DNA of 64,000 bases from Echinometra lucunter. Lineage: Eukaryota; Echinodermata; Echinoidea; Camarodonta; Echinometridae. The notes below the pieces were generated by a model. The model made no database searches. It was not told the origin of the DNA and was given only the letters and a program-made list of their open reading frames with translations. Location: the NCBI GenBank assembly GCA_029962745.1, contig CM057152.1, positions 27,670,672 through 27,734,671 on the forward strand, read 5' to 3'. Of the stretch, positions 12,901 to 27,300 are shown in pieces; positions within the stretch are counted from its first letter, which is position 1, and every line of letters starts with the position of its first letter. The position numbers and the translations under genes are program-made.

Positions 12901-15900
12901 CCAGTCAGAGGTCACATGGTCAGGTCAAAGGTCATTACAGGTCAAACGTTGAACGGTTAAAGTTTACATGCAAGACTCTCTTATGACACAAAACTTTGCA
13001 ACCGTGTCACACTTTTCAGTCAAACTTGGGTTGCAGATCACTAAGGGGAAGTGCATGTTATCATTCTGTTGGACTTCACATGATAAGGTGAAAGGTCATT
13101 GGAGGTCATATGTTACAGATGTTTTCAAATTCTTGAATTTGCTTTTCCTCTGTCATTTCTTGTATTTCAAACGTTAAAGTTTACCTGCAAGACTCTCTTA
13201 TGACGCATAACTTGGCACATGTTGCTGCAATAGCAACCAAATTTGGGTGATAGATGCACTAGGGGTACATTCATGCTATTGTGCTGTCAGGTCACATGGT
13301 AAGGTGAAAGGTCATTTTAGGTCAAACTTTACGACCTGCAAGACTTTCTTGTGACATCAAACTTGGTTAGGGCAAGGGATGTACTTGGGGAAACTTTCGT
13401 GTTATTTAGCCACGGGTGGGCGAGACACAATCTTCCTATTGGCTTGTTTCCACTTTCCATGCATAACACAAAATACGATGAAAAGTAGTTTTATCTTTCA
13501 GTTAGTGGCAAGCCATGTTCTACCTTTATGTATAAAAGCGCATGGATTATGTTAAATATTTAAAACCGCTTCGAGTTATTTAGATGGAAATGAACGAGTC
13601 AAATTTTTACCAGACAATAAAGAAAAGGCGGCAGTATTATACCCCATAAAATATTAATGATTGCCGGCACTTAACTTATCAAATTTGATGAGATATCATC
13701 ACTAGTATCAGCTGTCTAAGGTGAAGGGGACACTCCAACATCGTTCACTCTGAATCTACATAATATATAAAAGGAAGAAAGTTGGTGATTTGTTGAAGGG
13801 GAGGAGGCATGTTCAGTTCAGAGGGAAGAAACATATTAATGTTTGAATGATATATGAAAATGACGAAATGTGAGGTTTCAGGGCATAATTATCGTGATAT
13901 TTGTCAACATACATGGTATAGTGCCATCTGTCAAGTGATTAGGCCTACCTTGCATTTTTTTTCTCTCTGTAAGACTGGAATAGAAGAGTTCCTGCGCTAA
14001 AAGCCCATTTTACCAGTTCATGTTGTGCTCATGCAATTAATCTTTGTTCTCCGTTCATGGTGGCAAGAAATAACCCTGCTAATGAGGTCACGCTTTTAAA
14101 TTCAGGTGTAAACACAGCTGTCAAAAATCAAACACCGTACAAAACAACCCTTCCCCGCCCCCCCCCCCCCCCATTTTAAGTCGAAAGATGAAGAAACACC
14201 AAATATTGAATCTTGAAGTTACTAGTAGCCACGAATGTTGCATATTATTATAAAACTATCTGACTGAGAAATTATTTTGCATCGGACAAGTAGAAAGCGT
14301 CGTTTATAGTTTACTTCTTCGACAGCGCTTTGCGGCCGTGACCAAATATGGTTATGCGCTTCGCAGGGGGTAGTGGTGACAGAAACAGATGCTGCCAGTG
14401 ACCAGGGAAGGGTTCGCCCCTGGTAATTGTTGAAAAGAACGATCATTCCAATCAGTAATTGGCTGTAGAATAGCTATAAGCTCTTCATTTTGTTTAAATG
14501 CAATCTACAGGTTTGTCACGGGGTATTACTGAAGCCTTCAAAAGAACATTTTAATTTGATTTGAACCGGAATATAGAAATAGGGGGTTACACTATAACTT
14601 GCATTTATAACTGTGTAGTCAAAGAGGAAACGAAAATTCAATATGGTTACAAAATCACCATGCATCCATTCGGTTATCTCTTACCATATTATATGTCCAT
14701 GCTCCATTATGGCAATATAATGCTGGTAGAGTAAGTGCTAAATACTACAGAGGAATTTTGATTCCTTAACAGGCCTTTTTAGGTAGGGGAGGGATATGAA
14801 ATTCGGCCTTCAAGATATTTAAAGCTTTGTGAAAAAGAGGCTCCCCTTTGACCCACGCGTAGTAAAAATTCAATGTCGATGTCGGATCGCTGAATTATGG
14901 TGGGTCTGAAAAAGGGGCGATATGGAGGTCGTCTTTCAGAACCAGCCATATCAAAATCAAACAACCGATGCTTACAGCTAAACGGGAGAAATATTTGGAC
15001 GAGGCCTCAAAGAAGGGGATCGGTAAATAGCCAAGAAAGGTTTGATGAAGATTTTCGGAAGTTCGCTTGCTTTTGTAAAGGTACAGAAAGGACAACAAGT
15101 TATTTCCTAAAACTTTTACTGATCAGTAGAAACGAAACTACATAGGCGTTTTACTGCGATTTTATTCTCTCAAGTTTAATGAATGCATGGTTGATGCTTT
15201 CAAACCGAATCAATGACAGAACATAAGTGAAGGAAATAAATGATAAAATTTCAGAAACGAAACGAAACCGAAAGGACTTTTAAAGGTCTAATCCAGCCCC
15301 CTTTTTTTGGGGGGGGGGGGGAATGTGACCGGCTACAGAAAATTGGCACAACCTATCTCCTCAAGACTGACACCATAGGCTTATTTAGTTTTTTCATTTT
15401 AATTTGCCCTCTCGATCCACAAACGCCTTGTCGAATGGAGGAACTCTTATTATTACTAATAATGGTGGGGGTTCCAGCTAATATTTCAGAATGAAGAAAA
15501 GGAATCGCCCTTCCCTTCATCTTTTCAAAGGTCCTGTCATCGAAATGTTGATTCTATTTAGGTATAGGGCAAAACATTTGTTGGCATCACCTATAAAATT
15601 AAGTTCATACAATCCTTACATAATGCACTTCAGCAGTGGTTTTGACGTCCATACTACATTCTGAATCAACAACTTTGTTTTAGAAAGAATGAGAACGTAT
15701 GGACGGTGTTGTGAAAAGTACTAAAACGGAGTGGGTAAAAAAGAATGAAAAGAGGAGATAATCTGGAGCTCTTTTTCTTGACCACAAAAACCTGGAATGT
15801 GAAGCATGCTTATTTGCGTTGTAAAAACCAGAGAAAATGAGGGGGGGGGGGGTGACGAATCAGTGTGCTCCTTCCACACTTGAATAAGTTCAACTCGATT

Positions 15901-18268
15901 TGGTCTCTTTTAGTGCTTGGAGCTCCATTATTATTATGCGCAGTAGCGACAAAAGAAAAGAGAATGGGTTCTCTATTGAAAGAGCGTTCTGTGGCACTGG
16001 CACTGCTCATTCGGTGGTAGTTGGGTTGCGTGAAAACGCCCTTGTATACCACTGTGTTCGGGTGTGGAGTTAAAAGCGTGGAGTGCAGTGCGGACCGAGT
16101 GGGGTATTCTACCAGTGCGATACCAGTATGCCCTGATGGTTTCAACGTTACTCCTGCAAAACGCGAATTCGTATCTTGGATGATAACACGATCTTCATCG
16201 AATCCACATTGGAAACATAAAACTTTTATCTCGTTGAATACTTTTTTTCGTTGCATCGTGAGTTTTCGAATGATTATCTGGCAGTCATCAGTGATCACCT
16301 TATTCCTGGCTCTAACTAACGAAGGAGTTAAAGGATTTTAATAATTTCATCGTTTCGAAACAGGCAAGTTTTCTTTTTTCTTGAATATTATCATCAGCAG
16401 ATTTTGACAGATTGGTGAACATCTATTGTGTAATTCAGCTGGATCTTTCTCCTTTACTTCCATGTACACCCTCAAGGAATACATTCCGTAGAGTGCTAAA
16501 ACGTAGGGAACAAAGCAAAATGGGTATTGAATTGACGAGGCAATACGCTTACAGAGATTTAGGGTCTTTTTTCGGGCTCGATATGCAAAGCTTGGAATAC
16601 AATAAACAGATTCGCCGCGTCGGGTTTAGTAGCAGTAACAAGGCGCTTTGTGTTCATGTGCTCATTATCAGCGGGACAGATGCTGCACCGATGACGCGCT
16701 GGAAGACGAGAAGGGTCATCAGCTTCTAGCAAATGGCCAGAAAATCTGAAAGAAGAAATGCATCAGTGAAAGATCTTTAAGAGTTTGTCCACATGCAATG
16801 TACAAGTGTGTTTAATAGCAGAAATTGAAAAATAAGATGGTTTAGAATGGTATATCTTTTATCTTAAAGCAGGTCATTGCACTTTGTAGAAATAAAAAAA
16901 TGGCGTCCTTTTCGTGGATAGCGCTGATTAAATTAATGATGCTACCCTTGGTCATGGCGTTTTCAATTCAACTCCATTTCAAGCGCTGACTTTTTGAACT
17001 CTATTCATTGTAGTAAATGTACTTATATGGTTGCATGTTAGTTTGTGTTTTCTCTTTCAATCTACTATTGGCAGCCCTCTTTTTTCAGTCTGTCATATAA
17101 ACTTTTAAAAAGCACTTCAAATTCCTGTCCTTTGCTAAATGTCAAAGATTGTTGATTGTGTAGTGATTGGATGGTGCGCTTAATGATGATGTTTTTATAG
17201 TGAGTACCATGGAAAGGTTTTAAGCGTCTGCGCAAATATGAAATCCAAATAAAAGCAGACTTTCATCAAATGCCGAAGTTTAATGGGAGTATAAAGAACG
17301 GGTTTAAGTCCAAGGGCTGTCCATATTATTGAGAAGCTTGCGTAGAGGAATATGATACCAAACACACACTGGAATTTGCTATGCATGTATTCTGGATAGT
17401 ACGGGAATATTCTTATACTTGGTGTTCTTCATCAGAAGTTTCCTTGTTGTCTTGTTTGGTACGACTACGGTCCAGCATTAAACTTCATGTTGATATCTTC
17501 AGCTGAATACACGTGACTGAAATGAAACCCATTGGCTGAAATTCGAGCTGGAACTGCACTGGGAATGTTGCGTTTCTCCTGGCTTGTTGTAGTACTAACT
17601 TGATGTTGTATCGTATCAAGGAGGCCTTTTGAACAGATTATGGGCCAAATTTTAAGTTGGTTGCCCGACTTATGGGACGAGGATGATGGTTTGTATGATA
17701 TATTTTGAGTCTCTCACAATTTTCTTTTCTTATCACCTTGTTGGTAAACCAAAAGGGGTTGACTTGCTGGGGATTCATGTTGAAAAGGGTGGCGTTTTTC
17801 TCCAAATGAAAATGTCAGAAAACCCATGGGAAACTGTTGAAATATTAGCCACAAGAACATTCCAGAATGTTCGAATGAATAAACATGCGTGATATATCAA
17901 GTTATGTCCTCTGACAACCAAGTGGACAGACTCACTTGACATGCCTGGTTTTATTTTCCATTCGTCCATGACATGACAACGACTGCTACTCCGTCCACCT
18001 GTCAGGTTTTATTTTCTGGGTTCTTTTAGGAGCGTGTCTTTTAAGAAGAGTGGTATCAGAGACTTGCATTGTTGACTCGGGAAGACAATCTGCTGTTGCG
18101 TTGCCGCATTCATGGAGTATGGTTGAAGAGCTGTTGGGTTTTATGGTTATGAAGATATAGGCTTTGCCGATGTCTGTTGGGGATATTTTTGATTATGTTT
18201 TGATCGGATTGGATATTATCCTGTTTGTGTGTGTTAGCATTATGATTGTCACTTGAACTGCCTATACG

Positions 18269-18304
<36 letters not shown>

Positions 18305-21300
18305 CACAGTGTGAAGCGTGGATCTTGGCATTCATTATTTACAATATGACCCAACATGAGGGGGGGGGGGGGGGGCGACCCAGTCCGTCATCTTGGATGT
18401 TGTTCATATCACTTTATCAGAGACTTGTCATAGAGTGAAGCTTATCTACATTCATCATTTCCTGATCATATGAACATTTGCAGAAATAATACTTTGATAA
18501 CTATTCCAAAACATACATGCCCTCTTCTTTGAGTGAAATCCAATTTGCTGGTTCCCTACATATATCAGACAGTTGAATGGGAAAAAAATATCATTGTGTT
18601 TGTGTACTCTCACATGATTATAGGTAGCTTATGTTCATTGTTTGAAGCCAAGTTCTTCAAATTCTGTACTGATTTTAGCTCAATGCCAGTTGGAACGGGG
18701 TAATTTACTGTTAATGTGCAGTGTTGCAGAAGGTTTGTATAAATACTAAAATACGACTAAGTTATAAACCCACATTTATGGTATACTGCTTGACTAGGTA
18801 CAATGCACATATTCAGTCATTTGTATTTTAGTCGTATTTCTAGTGACTAATCATCATGCTCTCCTGTTTTGCTTTATTTCATTGCACATACTTTATTTTA
18901 TTTCCTGTATCATTTTAATTTTTTTATGGTAAGCTGGAAGGGGTTGGGTAATTCTTTAGGTTGCCTAAATAACTTATAAGTTTTGTTGTGCAACAGGATG
19001 ACATTGGAAGACATACTGCAGCAGTATTAAAGTATTGTGACAAGTCACAATTTTGATACCTCTTCATACACCTACGATGTAATTCTGAAATATCCAAAAT
19101 GCCTTTTATATTTTGAAGCAATTAAACCCATCATAAGCAGGAAAGCAGTAGGATCACTCATACCGTAGTTAACAGCAATTTTGTAGTAGTTTAATGTTGT
19201 CCTTTTACATTGCATGTAATTCAGTATTCAGGCTGTTTACAAAATGGAAAGCGATGTTATGATTCATATTAACACTTTTCAAACTATCATATGCAGAGAG
19301 GGGCATTTTATGAGACTAAATAATTTTTAGCTGGAGTTTTCAATGAATTTTTGTTATTTTATCTTTCTGCAGGCGCCGGAGCAAGTGCAAGGGGTGGAGG
19401 TGTGGGCAAGGCCCCACTAGCAGTAGACGAACTAGCTCAGGCTCAACCAGACCTTGATACAGACGCAAGTAAGTAATCAGGGCCTTGTAACCCCCTGAAT
19501 AAGGAATTGATTTCTTACTCCTTCCACTGAGCACTGATAAACTGTCAAACTCATTGTAGTATCCAATTCTAAGTTTTGTGTTAAAGGGCTCAGATCTATT
19601 AAAGAAGAATTAAAAAATCTCCAATCTCCAAACAATATTTTCCGAAAGTGGTAATTCTGTTTGCCCAATTGATCGTGGGCCCGGCAGCCAGTGAGCAGCG
19701 CCAGATCGACGTTGCTCTATCCCTTTCAATTCTTGAACGCCATTATACCTTTGCACCAAGTCTAAAGCCCACCGCACACTACACGACACGTCTGCGATCT
19801 GATTTTGGGGGGAAAATTGTTATAGTATGTAATATGAACATTCAAACATTGGAAACCATACTGACCAAAGTTCTAAATATTACAGTTGGAACTCCAGGCT
19901 ATTGTGAGCCTCCAAAATGTCTGAATCATAGTGACGTCATAGCAATCTTGCGATTGGCTGCGATTTGAAGCCAAGTTTGGCCTTTACTCCGACCAAAAGG
20001 CTTGCAATTAACCAGAATTTCAATTTTAGTATTCCTATATTTATTCCGAATCTCAAATAAGACAATTTTACTTGTTTAAACTTTCATATTTAATGCAAAA
20101 TGCCATTTGTTCCAAAATCTGGTCACAGTCGGGTTGTATAGTGTATGCAGTGGTCTTCAGGCCTAGCTTACAGGAGGCATAATTTGCCAACCTTAGGACC
20201 GGGTTGGTGCTAAGGTTGCCCATCATAAAGGTGAGATATAGTTGAAAAAGTGATTGCAGTATGGAACAGTCAAACAATACTTTTAATACCTGGCATAAAG
20301 TTACCTTCCCTTCAGAATGATGCCTCCTGCCAGGTCTCGGCAGAAGCAGAAATATTGAGGAATCAATTAATGAGGGGCTTACAAAAGATGTGGAAGTTAT
20401 TTATTTTGAAGATGGAGATCACTGTCATATAGGAATGCTCCTCAGTCCCAGTTATATACACACTCATGATGTGTGATGTCACAATGCCACTACTTGTCCA
20501 GTTGTCATGTGAAGTTGCAGTCAAAAAAACACAGCAATACCCTTTTAAATGTTTGAAAATATTTCAACAAGTGATCACAAGTAATAAGAATGTTTGAGAA
20601 TGAAGACTGTCTTTTTGAAAAACCTTATACTTTCATGCAAAGTGACTTCCTGTCAAGTTTTGATCACCTTCAAAACAATTTCATAACTATGCTTTTGAGG
20701 TGACAGAAAATTACTTGGTAACATGTGTTTCATATTGTAAAGAGTTACTGCATGGCACTTATTATATCATATGATGGGTTATTTAAAAAAAAATGAAAGA
20801 CTGTTTTTTAGCTCCAGGCTTCAGTTCTGATAATCTCTGGGAATATTAACAGCAAATTTCATCCATTCCATGGCCTTGACAGTTAGATTGCCTTAAATGA
20901 TAAAGAAGGACCAACAAATTGTGCAATCATTAAAATATGACAAATAAGGTTAGGAACGGTAAAGATGGGTATAGCTACTAACAGCAGACCCGAGAGTAGG
21001 CCTGAGATTATCTTGAAAAGATGAAGAGAATGCAACAAACAATATAGATGTTCAATATTCAACAAGTTATGTCAGGATATAGTTAAGAAATTATCTTTTT
21101 AAAGATATATATATGTTTTATTAAGAATAAAAACAAAGGTATAAATCATACATTGTATATATGATTACAGGTTATCATAAATTACATAAAAGAAAGAAGA
21201 ATGTTATATGTATATATAATAAGAAAAAAAAGGTGAAAAAAACCCAGACAAACATTACAAGTCCGTGGAGCCACCAAGGGAGCCCCAGGAAAGTCGGCCC

Positions 21301-24300
21301 ACGACCACAACATAGGTTAAGAAATTATCTTGACAGTGACTTTAAAGTGAAATAGAAAGTCCAAAAGTGGTATAAACACTCATTACAAAATAAAGGTAAA
21401 GCAGACTATAGCAATCAACTCACTTAGAAAATGTCAGTGCTGGTACATTTCAGAAGAGATCTTTAAATGATCTTCAAAGTATGGTTAATGAATTGTTTTT
21501 TTGAGGCAAAGGCTTACAATATGGAAGGGAGGCATGGGGCACATAACACTCTTGCATCCCACAGAGAATTCAGGTTTGATCATTTTTCATCAGATTCTTT
21601 GAGCAAGGATGTATATTTTTTCTTGGATTCTATTGCTCATGCTGTCATTTCATCATTAACATCATACTGTAACAGTACCTTTATTTTCTGAAGATGCATT
21701 TGTGCAAGATAAATAAGCTCATTTTTTGTCAACACTCAGATCAGCATGTAAGTAAATACCTGAGCTTGCACAGAGCCTAACCCTTCAGATTTTTGTTTGC
21801 TGAAGAAATTTTCACAGGCACTCGGGCATGTCGAAGCATACAATATTATTGACTTATTCGTTGCTCTTTTGTCTCGCATGATAGGATTCTTCCAATCTAT
21901 TTGAAACACTTCGCAAAAGCAGAAAAAAAGTCATGAATGATGTTTTTAGACTAAAGCAACTGAATAGTAGCTAACTTGCTTTTATTTGGGAGCCTCCACC
22001 TCCACCTCTACCTCCAACATTTAAGAAGATTGTGAGCAATCCATCCATGATACCAACTTGCAAACAAGCTCAAATATTTTTTTCAAAATTTTATATAAAA
22101 CTAAAATACCTGCTTGTGTTTGTACTATCTCTCACATCTATCACTTCTTATGTTGTATTCTTCAAGACCAACTTATAATATAGTTTTATCCCAACCAAAA
22201 CTCTCACATAGAGTTCTTGCAGTGAATGTCTGCAAGGTGTTGAGAAACCAGTCATAGGCTCAACAAATCCACAGATCTTATTCACTGTTACTGATGTAGT
22301 TTAAGGAAATCAACACCCTCAATTCAAGTAGTTTTTAAATCAAAGCTAAGACAGAGTTAAACAGATAAAAGCAAATTTGAACAAAATCAGACATGGAATA
22401 AGGGAAGGAATATGAAATTTTCTGTTTTTGACACTAATGTAGCTATTGGTGATATGATTTGTGGACAACTCTTAATACCTTTTAAACTCAGAATTTCACA
22501 TATTCTTTATTTTTTTCAAGAAATTATGTTTCCATTGTCCTTATCCCAGGTATGTTGTGGAGAAAACACTCCTACATGATGCATCTCGAGTTTGGCTTTA
22601 GAAAATGTGCAAATCTTAAGTGAAATGAAATGTTTAATTATGTGAGTACAAAAATATTGAGAGTTGGCCACAAAGTGGTGTCATCAATAGCTATGGTAGT
22701 TTTAAAAATGTCATACAGAAAATTTTATGTAACCATAACTTTCCTCTTCTTTGTCCGATTTCGTTTAAATTTCCATCTTAGCTTTGATTTAAAAACAATT
22801 TGAGATTTGAGGGTGTTAGTTTCCTTTAGAGGCACTTTTAGGATATTTCAGTGATGAAAGATAAATTCTCAAAGAAAGCAACAGAAAAAGATCTTTTGAA
22901 AGTCGTAACTCAGCATTCTTCATCATTTAAAAAAAAAACATTATTTCATAGTGCAACTTAGAGTTAGGTTACAGTACTACGTGTCATAAAAGGGGTCTTG
23001 TGATCTATGCAAACTGAAAATTGATAGCTTATATCAAATTAAAATTTCATAACTAGTAAGTTCAAAGATGATTGATTTTTAGTGGGTTTTTTTTTTGGTG
23101 GTGGGATTTGAATCGATGAATCACATTTGTGATCAGTAGCATGATTTTGTGACTGCTCATAATATCTATGCTTTTCTGCAGTGCCTTTTTACAAAACAAT
23201 GCCAATTATAACCACATATGTTGGTATCTCAATAAGTTAATGTGGAATGATGCACTATGCATATTGTTTCTCTGACATAATTGTTGATGTTCCCACATTT
23301 ACAGCTTTAGTTTTCAAAAAGGAAAAATATGGTAAAATATCAGAATTCAAGAAGTGCCATAAATTTATCTGTGTCGGTGTACATAACTTCAGTTTGATAT
23401 CAATTGTAATTTCTAGTCACAAAATGTTTTCTTTTTATTAGCAAGTTGTATCTCTTGCATCACAAAAGCTCTGTTCACATCACAAAAGGTCTGTTCTCGT
23501 GACCATGTATTATTTCAGTCCGAGAGACTATCTACTGATATATTTTGTGTTTGTATATTTAGTGGTGCATCTGGAATGAAGTTCGGTGAATGTTTGTCAT
23601 TGCTATGGATATCATAATTACTAGTCATATTAGTAGCACTTTTATGATGATGTTGAGCAATTAAAGTATTATTAACATGTGAAATGCTTACATCTCATTT
23701 CTACTTGTAGGTGCCGGGATGTCTGTCGAAGGGTCAGTGGGCGGTGGACTACCATCAGCTTCAGTAGGAATTGGCTTGCCTTCAGCATCATTCTCTGTCG
23801 GGGTAGGTAGCATAAGACATCAGTCTTAAAGACACTCAGTCGTGGGCTTTCATGGGGAGTAGATCATAATTTGCTGACACCAGACTTTGTGAAAAACCTT
23901 GCAAATACCTGTACTAGAGCTACATCTCTGGAGCACAGCCAACGAGCTGTCCCTCCATAGACATTCTTCGGCCTGCTTCGGGCATTGTCGGGCCAGGGAA
24001 AGTGAGAAAATAACTTTACCATATGGGGCAATGGGTGGAATATACAGAGCATTACTACATAAGGTCTGTTGGTCATAAAACTCAATTCCACTCTAAACCT
24101 GTAACTGGGTAAGCACCCAAATGGTGTCAAATTCCCCATGAAAGCCCATGACCATGGTGGCCCTGAAGTACGCTCAACAACAGGTCATGTGTGACGTGAA
24201 TTTCGGAGCCAACTTTGCATCTGAGTCGCGAAATTCATGACCCGGGATGCAAAATTCATGACCTATGATGCAAAGTTCATGACCAGGGATGTGAAATCCA

Positions 24301-27300
24301 TGACTCTGGATGCGAAATTCATGACTGGGATGCAAAGTTCGCGTCACGGGTCTCGAATTTCACGACTGGGACGGAAAGTTGGCCGCGAAATTCACGTCGC
24401 ACATGACCTGTTGTTGAGCGTACTTCAGGGCCACCATACATGACTGTGTGTCTCTAAAATGCAGTAATAATGTGTTGAATTGTGTTCACTAATCTTTGTA
24501 AAGGTGGTGTGAGTAGGTTATGTTTTATTTTTCTGAAGGTTTGTTAATTGAAAAGATTAATTTTACCAAGCGTGTTCCATACTGCAAAATGTTGTCCCCA
24601 ACATTTAAGATTCCAATTTAGTAATTCCAGAAATGGAAAAGAACCCTTCTGTATTTTCAGAATTATGAAAACTCTACTTTTTTTCAGAATTATGAACCCT
24701 CCTGGTGTGTTTCAAAATTATGAACCTATGAAAGGAAGTACCCCCTCTGAAAATATTGGTAAACATAAAAACAATCGACTATTATCTATGACCATAAGGA
24801 AGAACTTGAGAGGTGTTTTAAAAAGGCAGGAGTTAAAATTTATAAGTAAAGATGATGTTTGCATAAAGTTGAAGGATAAATTGTATTTCAAGCATTCAGA
24901 TTCAGAGGGATTATTATTTTCCAAAATATGTTCCTGAAAAATAATCTTTTGAAATGTTAAATAACTTTTTGCAATTTTTTTTTCTTCGACTGCTGACAAA
25001 TCAAGGCATATACAATAAGTCCTTTCACATGATCCTCCCCTGTCTGGCCGAAAAAATGAAAGGAAAGAAAGGGTCATGCATGGCTGTTATTGTGTCGATC
25101 AGTACTCTTGTGTTCTAATCACTTTTGGCATTACTAGTTTGAAGTTGTTATAATTTGAGCCCCGTTCACAGTCCCTTTAGTAGGAGGGATGGTTGTCCCT
25201 AGTTTTATCCTCAAAATTTGTCAAATGAAAGAGGAATACATTGCCGTTTTATGATGCATTTTTCTATGTCAAATAAGATATTCAAAGAGATACTGTAAGG
25301 AAAAGTTTGGTTACCTTTTTTTATGAAACACAATGTATATTCAACATTCCATATGATTATTTGTAAGAGATTATAATGTGCAATCTCATGGAGAGGTGAA
25401 ATGAATGTTCTGATTTTTTATAAATTGAATGTGTACATCTTTAAACGCCAGGCAGTAACATTGCAATGTTGAAAGATTATCTCCTGAAATTTAATATGTA
25501 TTTGAATTATGACTGAAAATGGTTATGTATTGGAGACTGTGTCCTTTCTGTCATATGTTTGGGTAGTCCAGTATGCCTGTGTGGGTAGTCCAGTATGCCT
25601 GTGTGCTTGCTCTTTGGTATTGTTTGAAATCCTCAAAATGAGATACTGTTTGCACACCTCTCAAAAAAGCTTAAAGACTTGGTATTTTCAAAGGAAATTC
25701 TACTGTAGCACAATCTGTCATAGATTGAGACATGTGCTTCTGCATGTCGGGAAATCGCAACTTTAGATGTAAAGTTATTGACCAATGACTTCATAACTAT
25801 TAATAAGTCTGAAAAACAGAAATATTTGGCAACATGATGACCCATTCGTCATGTTGAAGTTTTAGGTCCAATTCACATAAGAGGTTTATATTTAAACCAT
25901 GGTTTAAACCCCCAAAGCGTAAAACTCGCATTGTCCAGTTGGCACGCAGTAAAGCAATTTTAAACACTCACTTATCATAATATGCTTATTTTCATTTACA
26001 GTTGTATTTGATACATGGTTTAGACCAGAGATTAAGATAAACCTCTGTGAATTTAGGCCTTTGGCTGTAAAGCCATACTGATTTTCAGATGTGAAAGAAT
26101 TTTACTGTGCTCACATTGCAGTACATTTCTAGATGATTTGGTTTCTGCATTCATGACTATACCACTCGATTTAAATTGAATAAAGTTAGCTCTTGTAAGA
26201 TTGATCATCCTCAAAGTATTTCATATGGCTTGAAGAAAGTTCATGCTATTCTACCCTCAGGATTAAATCCTGCAAAATTGCACTTTTTTATTTTCAGAAT
26301 CTTACAAAATATAGTAGAATTTTATGTGTGTTATGAATATTTGAATATTTTCTTAGCAGAAAAAGGGAGGATAAACTAATTGATGTAAAGCTAAACTTTG
26401 AGGTCATAATTCCTTTCAGAAGAATCAGAATATTTCAATCTTTTGTTATCAGATATTTTGTACCATGTTTCTTATATGCCTTACCACCATGCACTGAAAT
26501 GGTCTACATCCTTTCTTTTTCTCATTTAAAGAAATTAAATAAATCAGCAGGTTTACACTTTGATACTAACAATTTTTGTTTCTCTCTTTTCTTTCCTTTC
26601 CATTTATTCTATAGGGGAATGGCAATGCTGGTGCAGATGTTTCAGCTGGAGCAGGTGTTGGTCTAAGTGGAGATGCTCCATCAGCCAAAGTTGACCTGGG
26701 AGGAGCACCAGATGTAGATGTGGACATTGGGGGAAAAGGGGATGCCAGTGTGAATGTTGATGCACCTGATGTAAAAGTTGGTAGGAAGGGGAAAGGCTCA
26801 CTACCAAGAGGAATCTTCAGTAAGAAGGGAGCAGCAAAAGGAGACATCAGTGCTGATGCCTCTTTACCAGATGCAGATGTTTCACTGGAAGTTGGAGCTA
26901 AATCAAAGCCACAACGAAAGAGGAAAAGGCCTGGATTCTTTGCAAGATTAGGATTTGGCGGTGGTGACTCATCCTCCAGCGACTCATCTGATGATGAAGG
27001 TGAAGGAAAGATTAAAATGAAAGGACCTGACTTTCGAGGAGGAGTCTCGGGTGATGCAAAAAATGGACATTGATGTACCTCATGCAGGTGGTTCTGCAGG
27101 ACTTGATGTTAACGCTCCAAGCGGGAATATTGATGCATCATTACCATCGGGTGATGCATCCTTAGCTGTGAAACCAGAAATTGATGCTTCAGTCAAAATG
27201 GAAAAACCAAAAAAATCAAGGAAAAAATTTGGGTTTGGACTGCCATCACTCAAGTCTCGTGGAGCAGGTGATGTGAACATTGGAGGTGATGTGACAGGAG

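Larger units (their letters stand above)
11907..13427. mobile_element. pearl/Helentron-like non-autonomous element with tandem core
   Basis: The ends are inverted: TGTCTCGCCCACC at 11907-11919 and its complement at 13415-13427. Just inside the left end TCTCGCC...GGCGAGA can form a hairpin (11909-11935). Next comes a GTCC/GTC microsatellite (11951-12023), then a tandem array of about eight units, six at an exact 157-bp period. Short inverted ends plus an ACGG-type microsatellite plus a core of about 160-bp repeats is the layout described for bivalve 'pearl' elements, which I recall as Helentron-related. Assignment is by architecture only. No Rep/helicase gene is present. Confidence 0.65.
3964..19372 (+). 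other. intron 1 of the giant gene
   Basis: A 15.4-kb phase-1 intron opens with GTAGAT and ends with the tract TATCTTTCTGCAG. No conserved gene was found inside on either strand. The largest internal open frame (15810-16298, minus) has no recognisable domain. The intron contains a GC-rich foldback element (8794-9055), diverged direct repeats (9274-9706), the pearl-like 157-bp array (11907-13427), a GT microsatellite (18271-18302) and many G or C runs of 11-16 bases. Confidence 0.75.
23803..26614 (+). other. intron 3 of the giant gene
   Basis: A 2.8-kb phase-0 intron, GTAGGT to TTTATTCTATAG. It holds two abutting foldback elements (23839-24152 and 24154-24437), three copies of TTTCA(G/A)AATTATGAA near 24652-24727, a 22-bp direct duplication at 25561-25604 and a third foldback at 25861-26062. 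No gene is supported. Confidence 0.7.

Noticed and set aside
12030..13370. CRISPR-like array
   Set aside because: The period is 157 bp with no unique spacers between short repeats, and the genome is eukaryotic. It is a tandem satellite.
15810..16298. 162-codon minus-strand open frame in intron 1
   Set aside because: No recognisable domain, includes a poly-G-derived HPPPPH stretch, and lacks splice or promoter context.
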